Numbered from the stretch's first letter, positions 11,050 through 24,618 are shown. The stretch: 64,000 nucleotides of DNA from Megalobrama amblycephala (GCF_018812025.1 NC_063050.1:12813037-12877036); one strand, 5' to 3'. Translations and numbers: made by a program. The notes: generated by a model from the letters alone, not told the origin.

Positions 11050-13400
11050 ATCCAAATTTACTAAATTTTAACCTAATCACTTTCTTCCTAATTCTCCCAG
11101 CTCTTTCAACCAGACAGCAATATTTAAAATGCATTAAAAGTCAGAATAACAAGATGATACATAAAAGATATAAAATACATTAAAAATGAAATAAAAACAG
11201 GAAAAGGAATTAAATAAAAAGATAATACATATAAAATAAAGTGCAAACAGTTCGGACATAGCATAGTGCTCAATCAGCAAATGCATAGATAAAAAGATAT
11301 GTTTTGAGTCTGGATTTGAATGTGGCTACTGTTGGAGCACACCTGATCTCTTCTGGAAGCTGGTTCCAGCTGTGGCTAGCGTAACAGCTAAAAGCAGACT
11401 CTCCTTGCTTTGAGTGAACCCTTGGTATTTCTAAATGACTTGATCCTGATGATCTGAGTGATCTGTTAGGTTTATATTCTATGAGCATATCTGCAATGTA
11501 TTGAGGTCCTAAGCCATTGAGTGATTTATAACCAAGTAACAGTACTTTAAAATCAATTCTAAATGCAACTGGAAGCCAGTGCAAGGACCTGAGAACTGGT
11601 GTGATGTGTTCATGTTTCCGGGTTCTGCTCAGAATCCTGGCAGCAGCGTTCTGTACGAGCTGCAGCTGTCTTATGGTCTTTTTGGGAAGACCAGTGAGGA
11701 GCCCATTACAATAATCCACCCTGCTGGTGATGAAAGCATGAACAAGTTTCTTTAAGTCTTGACTTGAGACAAAGCATATAATTTTTGCAATATTTTTGAG
11801 ATGATAATATGCTGATTTAGTTATTGTCTTTACATGGCTACTGAAACTCAGGTCTGACTCCAAAATCACACCAAGATTCCTGACTTGATTTTTAGTTGTT
11901 TGACCCCTAGAGTGAAGGTACATTTTCACTTTGAGAACTTCATCTTTGTTTCCAAACGCAATGATTTCAGTTTTGTCTTTGTTTAACTGAAGGAAGTTTA
12001 GGCACATCCAATTTTTAATTTCATCAATGCATTGGCACAGGGAGTCAATGGGGCTGTAGTCGTTAGGTGAGAGGGCTAGGTAAATCTGGGTGTCATCTGC
12101 ATAGCTGTGATATGCAATTTGGTTCTTTCTCATTATTTGGCTCAGTGGCAGCATATATAGGTTGAACAGGAGGGGTGCAAGAATTGAACCTTGAGGGACT
12201 CCGCATGTCATGGATGTCCACTCAGACTTATGGTCACCGATACTCACATAATAACCTCTCCCTTCTAAGTATGACCTGAACCATTTAAGGACCATCCCAG
12301 AAAGCCCAACCCAGTTTTCGAGTCTGTCAAGAAGAATGTTGTGATCGACAGTGTCAAACGCAGCACTGAGGTTGAGTAGAACTAGCATTGATAATTTACC
12401 TGTATCTGTGTTAAGGCGAATATCATTTATTATCTTTATGAGTGCTGTCTCTGTGCTGTGATGCGGTCAGAAACCAGATTGAAAGTTGTCAAAGTATCCA
12501 TTCAAGCTTAAGAACTTGTTCAGCTGATTGAAAACAACTTTTTCAATGATCTTGCCTATGAAAGGAAGATTTGAGATTGGCCTGTAGTTTCTCAATATGG
12601 TGTTATCCAGATTGCTCTTTTTCAGGAGGGGCTTGACAATTCCAGTTTTCAGGGATTTTGGAAAAGTCCCAGAGAGAAGTGAGGCGTTTACCACTTCTAG
12701 GAGATCTGCTTCTAAACAGTTAAACACGCTTTTGAAAAAAGATATGGGAAGTGTGTCAAGGGCGCAGGTTGATGTTTTAAGGTGCTGTACTGTTTCTTCC
12801 AAAATTTTACCATCAATTGCTTCGAAAACAGACATAATAGGTGCTTTCTGATGTTGTGATCTGATCTGTTTTACCCCAGTGCAGCTCAAGTATGTGCTGA
12901 TCGCCTTTCTGATATTATTAATTTTCTCAGAGAAGAAGGAAACAAACTCACAGCATTTGCTGTCTGAGATCATTTCACTGGGAATCTGACTTGGGGGGTT
13001 TGTTAGTCTCTCTACAGTAGCAAAAAGAGTGCGGGTGTTGTTTAAGTTTCTGTTTATAATATTTGAGAAGAAGGTCTTTGCCTAATTCCACATTGAAAGC
13101 ATGAAGAATATCTTTATAGATGTTATAGTGGATTTCAAGTTTTGTCTTTCGCCACATGCACTCAGCTTTTCTGCGTTGTCTTTTCATATTTTGCACTGCT
13201 GTTGAGTTTCTCCATGGTGCATTTTGTCTGCCACTTTTCTTCCTGACTTTCACAGAAGCAATGTTATCAATAACATTCTGTACTTTTGAGTTAAAAGAAT
13301 ATTTTTTCACTGAAGAAAGACAGTCTTGCAGGTTTGAAACGACAAGAGGATGAGTGGCTGAAAAATTCTGGGTGAACAATTAAACTTCGCCTCAACTGTT
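11050..13400 (-). mobile_element. LINE (L2/CR1/Rex-type), 5'-truncated and broken
   Basis: Minus-strand coding blocks at 12975-13379, 12467-12973 and 11270-12388 form one LINE ORF2 without the N-terminal endonuclease. Downstream of the stop, 11050-11270 is an A-rich 3' region. The 5' end stops abruptly near 13400, as expected of incomplete target-primed reverse transcription. Confidence 0.85.
11270..13379 (-). pseudogene. LINE reverse transcriptase pseudogene
   Basis: RT motifs are clear: LRNYRPISNLPFIGKIIEKV (start of the RT domain), LVLLNLSAAFDTVDH (motif A), GVPQGSILAPLLFNLYMLPL (motif B) and YHSYADDTQIYLAL (motif C, Y/F-A-D-D). The C-terminal LRSLHWLPVAFRIDFKVLLL block is typical of L2/CR1/Rex elements. 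The frame is broken by a TGA just after FDNFQSGF (about 12466) and by a frameshift at about 12974 that separates the upstream pre-RT block. The endonuclease domain is missing. Confidence 0.85.
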
Positions 13401-14914
13401 CAGAATACAGACATCTGAACTAAAGAAGCGGTTGTTGATTTAAGTTGCTTCTCTCCAAAGATAAATCAATCACACTGTAGTTTTATCAATATAAATGAAT
13501 GCATGAATGACCAACTGATTTAAGAATTCTAGAGGTTTCAAGAGAAAGAAAAGTAAGTTCTCCCAAACGGATTCTAATATGCAACTACTGTACTGTTACT
13601 GTAGATCTAACCCAAAAATCATGATTTATTTGTTACATTAAACACTTTACTCCACCTCCCAAACAGATCAAGACACATGAAGTGGTGTGAAGGATAAACA
13701 GTATCGGATTCACTGGTCATTACATCAGCATACAGACAAAAAAAAAAAAACACTGTATAGTCCAGTTTATTTCTCTTTATCCACAAACCAGTTCAGAGGA
13801 CGAGTTTCCTTTACAGTTAGAGAAAAACAATTAATTTCATTGATGCATAACTTTAAAACAATGTCTTGTTTTGTTTTCTCTTTGTTTCAAACACACATGA
13901 AAAATATTCCACAACATTTATGAATTTGCATTAGAGTAAAAACTGAGGAGTTTTAAACAGTTAATATCAAAGCATAATGCAATAAAGGATTAAATGATGC
14001 CCCTGTATTTTCTCTGAAATTAACATATACAAATCATCTTAGAATCACAAGCGGTTTCCCAAAAACATCAGGGGCCTCATTTATAAAATGTTGCGATGAA
14101 ACCGTCCTACATTTGATCTTACAATCATTTCTCAGATATGCGTACGTGCGATTCATAGAATGAACGTGCGTAAAAGACAGTTGCATAATTACTCAACTAT
14201 AACTAAACACAAATTAATTATAACTACACAACTGTAACTACAAACACATCAATACATGTTTTATTTTACTTAAAAAAAGATCTTACCTGATATAAACTGA
14301 TATACAGTGATCCTCACCCGACATGAATGATTGAACAAGATATGTCTGTGTGTTGAGATTTATAGAGGAGTTATCTGTCCATCATTCTCGTAAGTCCACT
14401 GTTACCTCGTCATATTCAAATTTAAATACAAATATATGATTAACAATAGTTCACATGTCCATCTTCTATGCAGTGTATTTCCAGTAACTGTCTACAGCAT
14501 TATATGTGTATTTCCATATCATGTTTTTTATTAGTTTTAACTCAGTGACTCCAAGTGGACTGTGATGTTGCTGTGACATTGACAGCTGATAATTGTTTGT
14601 TTCTCAGCTCAATGCGACCCGTAATGGACAATCCAAACATTTCCTTCTTAACATCCTCAATAAGATTGACATTTCAAATCTCATCCATCTCTCAAACTAT
14701 ATTGTCTTGTGTCATAAATACAATTTGTTCATAGACCTTGTGATCAAAAAATAATTCAGCTGCATAATTTATTCATGCCGCAATTCATGCTGGAAACCAC
14801 GAATGTGTTTTGTATGCTGGCATGAAGCCAGAATGGTGAATTGTTGCGTTTCATATGCCGAATGTTGATGTCTGTGTGTATAAATGACACAAAACATGTT
14901 TTAAACATAACAGT
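13401..14914. other. Non-coding AT-rich stretch
   Basis: No credible ORF, RNA gene or complete repeat was seen. A short A-run lies at 13739-13751. About 13990-14900 has the look of old intergenic sequence. Confidence 0.4.
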
Positions 14915-16862
14915 GTTATTTATAATAATAATAATAACAACAACAACTTTATTTTATATAGCGCCTTTAAAGCAGCTTCTCAAAGCGCTGTACATAAGAA
15001 CATAAAATCACAAGTAGTACAAAGAACATAAAATCATAAGTAGTACAAAAAAAAAAGTACAACTAAAAGCAACTTAACAAAATTACATAAAAGCTTGCCT
15101 AAAAAAGAATGTTTTTAAACTGGATTTAAAAATGTGCAAGGATTCTGCATTTCGTATCTCTACAGGCAAGGAATTCCAGAGTTTAGGCGCAAGATTTGAA
15201 AAAGCCATCACCCATAGATCTCAGGCGAGTTACAGGGACGGTTAAAAGACCAGCATTGACGGATCTAAGATTTCGAACTTGGGTGTAAGGTGTCAATAGG
15301 TCAGTCAAATATTGAGGTGCCAAATTATTTAATGCTTTGTAAGTCAGTAGTAAAACTTTAAAATCAATACGGAATTTGACTGGCAGCCAGTGCAGTGATT
15401 TAAGAACAGGTGTAATATGCTCTCTTGCACTGGTTCTAGTCAAGATGCGTGCAGCAGAGTTTTGTACCAACTGTAATTTGTTGAGAGTAGTCTTGGGAAT
15501 TCCAGCCAGCAAAGAGTTACAGTAGTCAATGCGAGAAAAGACAAATGTGTTAATTAGCTTTTCTGCCACAGTAAAAGTTAACATTGGGCGCAATCTGGCA
15601 ATATGTCTGAGGTGAAAGAAGAATACTTTAACAGTGTTTCTAACCTGTAAGTCAAATGTTAGGTTGGGATCAAATATCACCCCAAGATTATTTAATTTGT
15701 CTTTAAACTGTACAATGGAGTCATCCACCTGTAAGGATGGTGGCTCCATTCTGCGTAACTGATGTGGTGAACCAATAAGCATGACTTCGGTCTTATCACT
15801 GTTAAGGCAGAGAAAGTTCTCAGACATCCACTTCTTTACCTCAGAGATACATTGAGACAGAGTAGAGATATCAACATTTACATCTGATTTTGAATGTACA
15901 TATATCTGTGTGTCATCAGCATAAAAATGAAAGTTAAGACCAAGCGACCTTAAAAGCTGACCAAGGGGAAATATATACAGACCAAATAGTAATGGACCAA
16001 GTATTGATCCTTGAGGTAAACCTGATTTCATAACTCACACTTCAGATCTTGAACCCCCCAATACAACAAATTGTTTACGGTCAGAGAGATAAGACTTGAA
16101 CCAGTTCAGAGCAATCTCAGAAACACCAAAAACATACTCAAGACGTGAGAGTAAAGTACAATGATCAATGGTATCGAATGCTGCACTGAGATCAAGTAGA
16201 ATCAATATAGATATATAACCAGAATCTGAGGCAATTAATAAATCATTTAAAACCTTTACCAGTGCTGTTTCAGTACTGTGCAACTTACAGAAACCAGACT
16301 GAAGGGGCTCAAATAGTTTGTTAACAGTCAGATGAGCTCTTAATTGAGAAGCCACAACTTGTTCTAAGATTTTAGAAAGAAAAGGAAGGTTGGAGATGGG
16401 TCGAAAATTTGTAAGGTTCTCAAAATCAGTGTTATTTGTCTTTGGCACAGCAATTTTAAGTGCAGCTGGCACCACACCAGTACTCAGAGAATCATTGACT
16501 ATACTCAGTACAGCAGGACATAGAGATTCAAAACATGACTTAAACAAACAAGTTGGTATGGGGTCAACAACAGAAGTGGTTGCTTTCATACTTGAGACAA
16601 TGTTACACAGAGACTGTGAGTCTAAAGTAGGAAAGCTGGAAAGTGGAACACCAGTAAATACATAACCATTCGATGTGTTAACAGATGACACTTGTACAGT
16701 GGCAATATGATTACGTATGTCCTCAATCTTGCTGCTGAAGAACTGTAAAAACCTGTTGCAAAGATGAGCTGAAGCTGGCACATTGGACATATTATTCCTA
16801 TTTAGGAGTTTGTTTATTGAAAGAAAAAGTTGCTTTGGGTTGTTTTGCTGACTTGTTATCAT
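14915..16862 (-). mobile_element. Second LINE of the L2/CR1/Rex group, 5'-truncated
   Basis: RT-coding blocks lie on the minus strand, with a 3' tail at about 14915-14950 made of ATT/GTT triplets (taataataataataacaaca on the plus strand). The copy is in the same orientation as the LINE at 11050-13400 but clearly diverged from it, so it is an independent insertion. Confidence 0.85.
15183..16862 (-). pseudogene. LINE reverse transcriptase pseudogene (second copy)
   Basis: Motifs in order are FRPISNLPFLSKILEQVVAS, LILLDLSAAFDTIDH (motif A), GLPQGSILGPLLFGLYIFPL (motif B), FHFYADDTQIYVH (motif C) and LKSLHWLPVKFRIDFKVLLL. An in-frame TGA at about 16032-16034, just before motif B, splits the RT. 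A frameshift near 15195 cuts off the usual C-terminal block, whose continuation (APKLWNSLP) is visible in another frame. Only the RT portion is present. It is inactive. Confidence 0.85.
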
Positions 16863-18420
16863 TTGTTAACATCATACTAACCTTTAAATAACATTCTACT
16901 AACATTAAGGAAACTGGACATTTTCATGTTCTTGGAATGTTACAAATCAACGTTCCTAGAATGTTGAATTTTAGATCAAAATTAAGTTGAAAGAATGTTT
17001 GAGGAACAATATACCTAATAAAAACGTTCCTCTAACATCAAGAAAACTGGATGTTTTTACATTCCCAGAACCAACACTGAATATTTAGAGATCGTTCTCT
17101 CTCAAGTGGGTGAACAGTAAACTGATCACTGCGGCCTCCAAGAGAGATGCATTTGCAATGAGTCTAGAATAACACAAAGTCATCACATATACAAACACTC
17201 TGGCTTTTAACATGGTGCTTCCCAAACATCATTTACATGATTTCAGGAATATACTGAGCATATTTTGTGTGTCCTTTGCACAACAATAAAGGGTTGTGTT
17301 GTTTGACAGTAAGTTGAAAACCAGTATTCAAATGTTTCAATAAAGAACAGAATTGTGTGCAAGCAGTACCCAATATAGCAACAGAAAACAGATTTAAATA
17401 AAAGGAAAACAAGAAGAACAAACTGTTGTTTAGAAGAACAAAACTCCACCATTGAGATCTGGTGACTTTGTTCATACATTCTTTGTTTAGCTTAGTTCAC
17501 ACAATTTAAAAACAACATGACCACCTGTAGTGGGAAATCTACTCACCCTCAGATAAAAGTTGTTTTCTTCCACATATTTACAATATTTGCTGGGGACTTA
17601 GATGTTTAAATGTTTTTTGTTAAATGTTAGTGTAACACAGTTCGTACATACGGGAAGAAGGAAGCGGGAACCGGCAAACATTCAACATAACTTTAATTTC
17701 AAAATAAACAAAACGAAAGTAATAAAACATAAAATAAAGTCCAGGCCTGGTCCTCTCTCTTCCTTCACTGTCGTCGCTTCTCCTTTTATATTCCCGGAGC
17801 TCCTCCGTGAGAGACTCAAGGCCGGCGCGCCTCGCAGGTGATGCTCATTATCACTTGCGTCACCGGCCTTGCGCCGCTCCCTCACGGCTCTCGCCCGCCC
17901 TGCTCGCCACAGTTAGCTTATTACATTTATACTGAAATTTTTTTAATTTAATTTTTACATTTTCATAATCTGTCTGTAAATGTTTGTATTTGAGATGATA
18001 GATTGCCTTTTAGGTGTATAAAAGACTTCATACATTGTGGCCTGTTTTAGAAAATCAGTTCAGTACTTAATACTGTTAAATGAAACATTATATTTCATAA
18101 TTTAGTCATTCATCATCAAGTTAGCTATGTTGAATTCAGTTTTAGGTCAACAATACATGGACTTTTCCTAGCTAACAGGATTTTGTTATAAGAACGTTCT
18201 CTAAATGTTAACTGTTGGTTCTGGGAACATATAAAATGTCAAATTGTCTTGACGTTAGAGGAATGTTTTTTAATGATTAAATGTTCTTTCAACTTAATTT
18301 TGATATAAAATTCAACATTCTAGGAACGTTAATTTGAAACATTCCAAGAACATGAAAATGTTCAGTTTCCTTAAAGTTAGTAGAATGTTATTTAAAGGTT
18401 AGTATGATGTTCCTGAAACA
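16863..18420. mobile_element. Long-inverted-repeat DNA element with a nested repeat
   Basis: About 16865-17060 and 18170-18415 are inverted copies of each other. For example catgttcttggaatgtt on the left faces aacattccaagaacatg on the right, and gaatgttgaattttagatca faces tgatataaaattcaacattc. The loop between them carries a dispersed fragment at 17490-17600 (also at 4505-4640) and a GC-rich fragment at 17735-17905 (also at 9018-9140). No coding sequence is apparent; the short ORFs there are chance frames. Confidence 0.6.
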
Positions 18421-18604
18421 TTCTTTCAATCATTCAAACACCTGCTGTGAACAAACACTGAAAGAAAGAGAAATAAGAACACAAACTACAACTTACAAGA
18501 CATCAAATCTCTCAAGATCTGATTAAACAACTCCACAAACAGCATTACCAGCTTCAATTATTACTAACCAGACTCTTAGAAAGGATGTGTTAAAACTGAC
18601 TGGG

Positions 18605-19418
18605 TTTTAACAGGGGTCAGAAAGTAAAAGTCCTGCCATATTTTTTTTATTCCACCCACTGAAGCATTGTTAAAGTTAGTGAGATAATTAAGTGATTAAC
18701 AGTGATGATTGAGCATTATTGAAGACACCTGATGATAACAAGCAGAATCACCAAAGGAGAAAATCACAATTTTAAGTCACCATCGTGGATATCAGTGTTT
18801 GCTTTAGTTGAGCTCTTGACCCTTGACTTTTTTAATAGTAGATTTTGTTTGGGCTGTTAACTAAGTTGTAACAGCCATACAAGCAAAGATGATCAGGTGG
18901 TGTTGGTTATGTTTTCAGATAATCATTATTTGATCTGAATCACTGAACTCATTTAGAGCCCAATCTATGAGTTAGATTTACATTATTGATTACAGCAGCA
19001 CTGTGATTCTACAGCAGAAGATCAGCTTTATCAATATAATCTGAAAAATTTCTCAAAAGTTGTTCTGATCCAAAAAAAAAAAACCTCTTTCATTTAGAGA
19101 CACAGACATCAAGAATCAACCTGTGAATCTCAACAGTGGTGAGAATAATAAAGCATGTTGCAGTGCGTTCTGGGAGCCACCAATCAAATTTCATCCATGG
19201 CTCCCAGAATGAATCAATTATAAGCTTAATTGTCTTAGTAATTTCCTTTATTGTCACTATTTGTATTTTATTTTTTTTTTCTGTTTTTTATGTGACTTTT
19301 TAGTAGTTTGTTTTCTAATGTTCAGAGTTGATCTGTTGATCAGAATATGTTGCTTGTCACCGTCATTGAGATTCACAGGCTGATTCTTGATGTCTGTGTG
19401 TGCCTAAAAAAAAAAAAA

Positions 19419-19452
<34 letters not shown>

Positions 19453-19925
19453 ATCAGAGCACCTTTTAAGAAATCATTTGCATTATATTGATAAAGCTGA
19501 TCTTCTGCTGTAGAATCACAGTGCTGCTGTAATCAATAATGTAAATCTAACTCAGAGATTGGGCTCTCAATGAGTTCAGTGATTCAGGTCAAATAATGAT
19601 TATGTGAAAACATAACCAACACCACCTGATCATCTTTTTTCTTTGCTTGTCTGGTTGTTATAACTCAGTTACAGCAGCCCAAACAAAATCTAATATTATA
19701 AAGTCAAGGGTCAAGAGCCCAACTAAAGCAAACACTGATCTCCATGATTTTGGAAATTGTGATTTTCTCCTTTGGTGATTCTGCTTGTTATCATCAGGTG
19801 TCTTCAATAATGGTCAATCATCAGTTAATTAATCACTTAATTATCTCATTAACTTTAACACTGCTTCAGTGGGTGGAATAAAACATATGGCAGGACTTGT
19901 ACTTTCTGACCCCTGGACTTTACAC
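18605..19925. mobile_element. Foldback element 1 (long palindromic DNA transposon)
   Basis: The two halves are near-complete reverse complements around about 19270. The left end ggtcagaaagtaaaagtcct is mirrored by aggacttgtactttctgacc on the right. The centre holds T/A homopolymers and short diverged spacer. No protein is encoded. A lone arm with the same end type occurs at about 60835-61110. Confidence 0.75.
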
Positions 19926-20658
19926 CTCTGCTGCAGATCAAGCAGACTGCCGATACTTGCTACTGCCAGTACATACACAGACATTGCTGGAAAACATACA
20001 TGAATTAAAATTTATTTGACATTGAAAGATTCATTCAAAACATTAGTTCAGAAAAAACATTGATTCATACAGTAATAGAGTGGAGCAGGTGTGACATCAC
20101 TGTAGGCCAAAACACAGAAACGAATTAGCATTTTAGCACAGGAAATGTGATCATTTATAACCCCCACTTTATACGTCTGTTCAGTCTTCAAACTCACAAT
20201 TTGCACTTTAAGTACTAATGAAGAAAGCTACTGCAAACAAGGTATGAGAGTTTTTAGACATTACTTGATGAGTTTGTAAAATGTAGGGGTGTGAAAGAGA
20301 ACAAATTAATAGATTTTGGGGCATTTTTATTTTCATTCTTTACCCACGTTATACCAAACAGGATCTAAGTGGACCCTTATATCTCAAAGGACACTGCACT
20401 TTAAGCTTGGCAAGTAAGTGCAGGAGACAAAATGATGCAAACATGTAGAAATGTAATATTATGATGAATATGATTTGGTGGCAAGGCAGCTTTAATGTAA
20501 GAAGCTGTAAAGCCCTCATTCATCCTGACTTTTACTTTTACACTGTTTCTACACCGGACACGAGCAGCACAACACAACAAAAGCCATTAGAACCCATAAT
20601 AACCAGTGAAGCTGTCTGCACTGGATGCGGTGCGTGGCACGACAAATCTGTATGATTT
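19926..20658 (+). other. Degenerate copy of the receptor-gene upstream unit
   Basis: About 20215-20275 (gaagaaagctactgcaaaca, then aaggtatgagagttttt) and about 20455-20530 resemble the conserved sequence upstream of the receptor leaders (for instance 24965-25130). This suggests an old receptor unit lay here before its leader and V exons were lost. The short ORF at 20461-20655 looks like a chance frame. Confidence 0.45.
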
Positions 20659-22685
20659 GACAAGAACATGCCCTCTCCTGCTGTCAGCCTCAGCGTCATG
20701 TGTGAGTAGGTCTAGGTCTGTAAACAACAGCAGTAAAGTGTTAGAAGAATGGCCTGAATGTCTTTAACCTGAAAACCCAGCCAATCAGAGAGCAGTTTGG
20801 CTGTTTAGCTTTGTCTCGTCTGCCCCCTGCTGGAGGAAGCTGTAACTACACAAAGATAAGACACCCATCCATTCATTAACCATGATTTCTAACTGAAACA
20901 TAGATACTGCAAATATTTTATTATAGTATAGATGTTTTTACACAGTCTAATTCTTTTTGTAAAGCTCTTGAAAGTGGATGTATAGCTTTCTTCCTGGTGT
21001 GAATCAGGGCATGTGGTTGAAGTTAGCAAAATGGCTTTAATCCTTTTAAATCAATTCAATCTTTTAGCTTTGTAACTGTATAGAGGTACAGTTTTGAGAG
21101 TTATAATTAACATTTTCAATTAATTACAAAAGAATTAAAATATACTCAATGTGGAGGAAAACATCCCCACCTTGTGGTGAACATGTGAACTCAATACGAA
21201 TAAACAATTAATCAATTAAACACATTAGAACATCACATTCCACAACACACCTGCACAATGGAGACGCATAAAGTGGAAATAAGGAGCACAAGGAATTAAT
21301 CAATCCTACATAAAACACAAAATTTACCCACAGCATCTCTCATAACTCTATTGGCTGTCCCTATTCATTCCACTCAAATGCCATAATTTACCAGATAGAT
21401 GGCGCTGTCACCATTTATGCAATAATTTAACAATATATTTACACGCGTTACACTTACAATAGCTTTAAAATCTAAATCTAAACTGTGTTGTTTTGTGGCT
21501 GAATTGCAGTCATTATTTTTTGCAATACCAGATGAATAAAAACATTTATGACATTTTTTTTCATCAAGTTCAATTTTTGGAAAGCGAATCAGTGCAGTAT
21601 ACAAATTTATATGTTTTTGCCCAAAAAACAAAGATGATATAGGTATGAATAATAAGACCATGTTGTTTTACCTCTAGATTCCCCCCGAAATACATCAGTG
21701 TCCATCAGTCCATCTGGTGAAATAGTGTCAGGAGATTCAGTGACTCTGAACTGCAGCAGTGATTCAAACCCTCCTGCTCTGAACTTCAGCTGGTTTAAGG
21801 AGGATGAAACCTCAGCTGTTGGATCTGGACAGAGTTTCAGCATCTCCAGCTTTAGCTCCAGTTTCAGTGGACGCTTCTACTGTGAGGCTCAGAATAAATA
21901 TGGATCTCAGAGATCAGCGTCTGTTTCTCTCACTGTTAAAGGTCGTGCAGCTCATACTTGCATTACTCTTTCTGAAGTGAAGCAGATGAATCTTTTTGGA
22001 TGTTTTAAATATATATATATATATTTCAGATGTAGGACGTCTGGTGATATTATACATATCCATTGGAGTGATCCGTGGAGCTGCAGTGATCATCATGCTG
22101 TTGCTGATTTGGTAAGATGTGTGTTTGGTGTTTGATATGCAATTAACTGCATTTATAACAAATTTATTTATTTATGTTTCAACGTCCAGTAGGAAAACTA
22201 ACTTCAGTTTGTTCCACAAGTCTGACACCTGCAGAAATACAAAATATTGTGCAGACAAACTATACAGACTTGAGTCAAATACCCCCCAAATTAGGTTTTT
22301 ATGTCCTGTCAGTACCTTTGTTGGGTGTCTAACTTCAAATAATTTTTTAATTGCTCTTTTATAATTTTTTTATTACTCTCCATGAAAATAGCCAAGGATG
22401 CTGGCATGCCGTTAAAACACCAACCAAACAAAACTTTGTTCAACAAGAACATATTAATTCTATCTGTTAACATATTCATTGTTTTTAGGAGAAGCAGGAG
22501 GATGAAAAAGAGAAACGACACAATGAAGTCTCAGGTGAGAAAAAGTATTTATTATTAGTTGAACAAGTAACTTCAAAATTCATGACTCGTGCTGTTTTTA
22601 GACATTAGTTATTTATTATCTCTCTATTCTGTTTTTTAATGGTGAAGATGAATCATTCCAGCCCTCGTCATGACAGACGTAAAGC

Positions 22686-24260
22686 AAAATCCCCAGTGTT
22701 AAATGAACACCCAAAGTGTACATATGAGTCCATCTTACCGGGTGTTAAAAAGTAACACTGAAGCAGTGTTAAAGTTAATGAGATAATTGATTGATGATTG
22801 AGTGATGATTGATAATTAGTGGAGACACCTGATGATAATAAGCAGAATCATTGAAGGAAAGAGAGAAAAAATGTGTTAATTAATGTTTTATGAATGTGTC
22901 ATTTCAAGTCACCATGAAAGAGGTCAGCGTTTGCTTTAGTTGGGCTCTTGACTCTTTACCTTTTATTATTAATTTATCTCTGACTGCTCCAACTTTGTGT
23001 TTGTAAAGCACATTTGTTATGGTCAGAGAAAATAGCATCTGGTCACAATATAATTTGATGATTATGATATAATCATCATGTGATGGCCTGATGTCGTTTA
23101 GAGTCTAAATCTCTGACTGTGTGCTTGATGTGTAGCTTTAGTATTAATGATTGTAGTCCTGTGATTTTACAGCTTGAGATCCAACAATAGTATGTACTTT
23201 TTTTTTTTTTAAGACTAACACATTATGCACTGAAGCTTCAGTGTTTAAACACACACACAGACATCAAGAATCAGCATCTGATTCTCAAGAACGGTGACGA
23301 TAAATAAATACAAAATACTGACAAACAGATCAACTCTGAACATCACAAAACAAGCTACTGTCACAACAAAACAACAGAAAAATAAAAGCAAACATGAACA
23401 ATCTATCAGGATAATTCAGCTGCATAATTTATTCATGCAGCAATGCATGATGGGAGCCATGGATGAGTTTTGATTGGTGGCTCCCATCATGCACTGCAAC
23501 ATGAAGCACTTTGTTTGATTGTCACCATTGTTGAGGGTCATATGCTGATTCTTGATGTCTGTGTGTGTTTAAAAAAAAACCTTCAGATTATAAAAGCTCT
23601 GCTGGATCTCAAACGGTAACAGAGATTTACTATAAAGAAATAATATAACATCTATATCACCAGTTAATACTGGATGTCACCAATGAATCTGGCTACAACC
23701 ATTATGACTGTGCTTCCCAAAACATTGTAAACCTAAATTGATCAACTTTGGCTCACAGCACTTTTGGGAAACACAGCTCAGATCAGAGTTTCTCTGGCCA
23801 TAACAAATGTGCTCTACAAACACAAAGTTGGAGCAGCCAGAGATAAATTAATGTTAATAAATAGAGTCAAGAGTCCAACTAAAGGAAATGCTTTTCACCA
23901 TCATGGTGACTTCAAACTAAACTTTCATTAAAACATCAACATCTAAACATCTGTTAATTCTCAATAAGAACTTTTGTTGATGTATGACAGAAATCAAATC
24001 AAACTGGTTAATAATAAGTGTAATAATGTTTAATGGCTGGAAGTCAGTTGTAGTTGTTGTGTCTCTCTCTTTTTCTCTTGTTGTTTCTTCAGTGATTCTG
24101 CTTATTATCATCAGGTGTCTCCACTAATTGTCAATCATCACTCAATCATCAATCAATTATCTCATTAACTTTAACACTGCTTCAGTGTTACTTTTTAACA
24201 CCCGGCAAGATGGACTCATATGTACACTTTGGGTGTTAATTTAACACTGGGGATTTTGCT
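22686..24260. mobile_element. Foldback element 2, inserted inside a receptor tail exon
   Basis: It begins caaaatccccagtgttaaat and ends taacactggggattttgct. The two arms are near-perfect reverse complements over several hundred bases (for example gtgtacatatgagtccatct against agatggactcatatgtacac). The intact paralogous exon at 41750-41824 is the empty site. No coding sequence is inside; the 23917-24111 frame is an arm shadow. Confidence 0.85.
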
Positions 24261-24537
24261 GTGTGATGTTGAGTTGAGTGAACCGGTGTATGAGAATGTA
24301 AATTAAATGTTCCTCATTCATAAAAGACTAAACTCTCCTCACCTTCAGCCAGAAGTCATTAACGCTCTTCAGACGTCTGTTGACTAAATATGAAAATTCA
24401 AATAAGAACAAGCCTTTTGAAAGGTTTTCAGATTTAAACAGAATTTAATTGAATGTTTTAGTTTAAGATTTTATACCACATATTATACCAAGCAGAAGTT
24501 TGAAGTAAATTATTTATAAATGTATTAATTCACATAT

Positions 24538-24538
24538 T

Positions 24539-24618
<80 letters not shown>

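Noticed and set aside
20461..20655. 64-codon ORF before the unit 0 relic
   Set aside because: No leader, Ig or other domain is visible, and the sequence is a degenerate copy of the intergenic unit.
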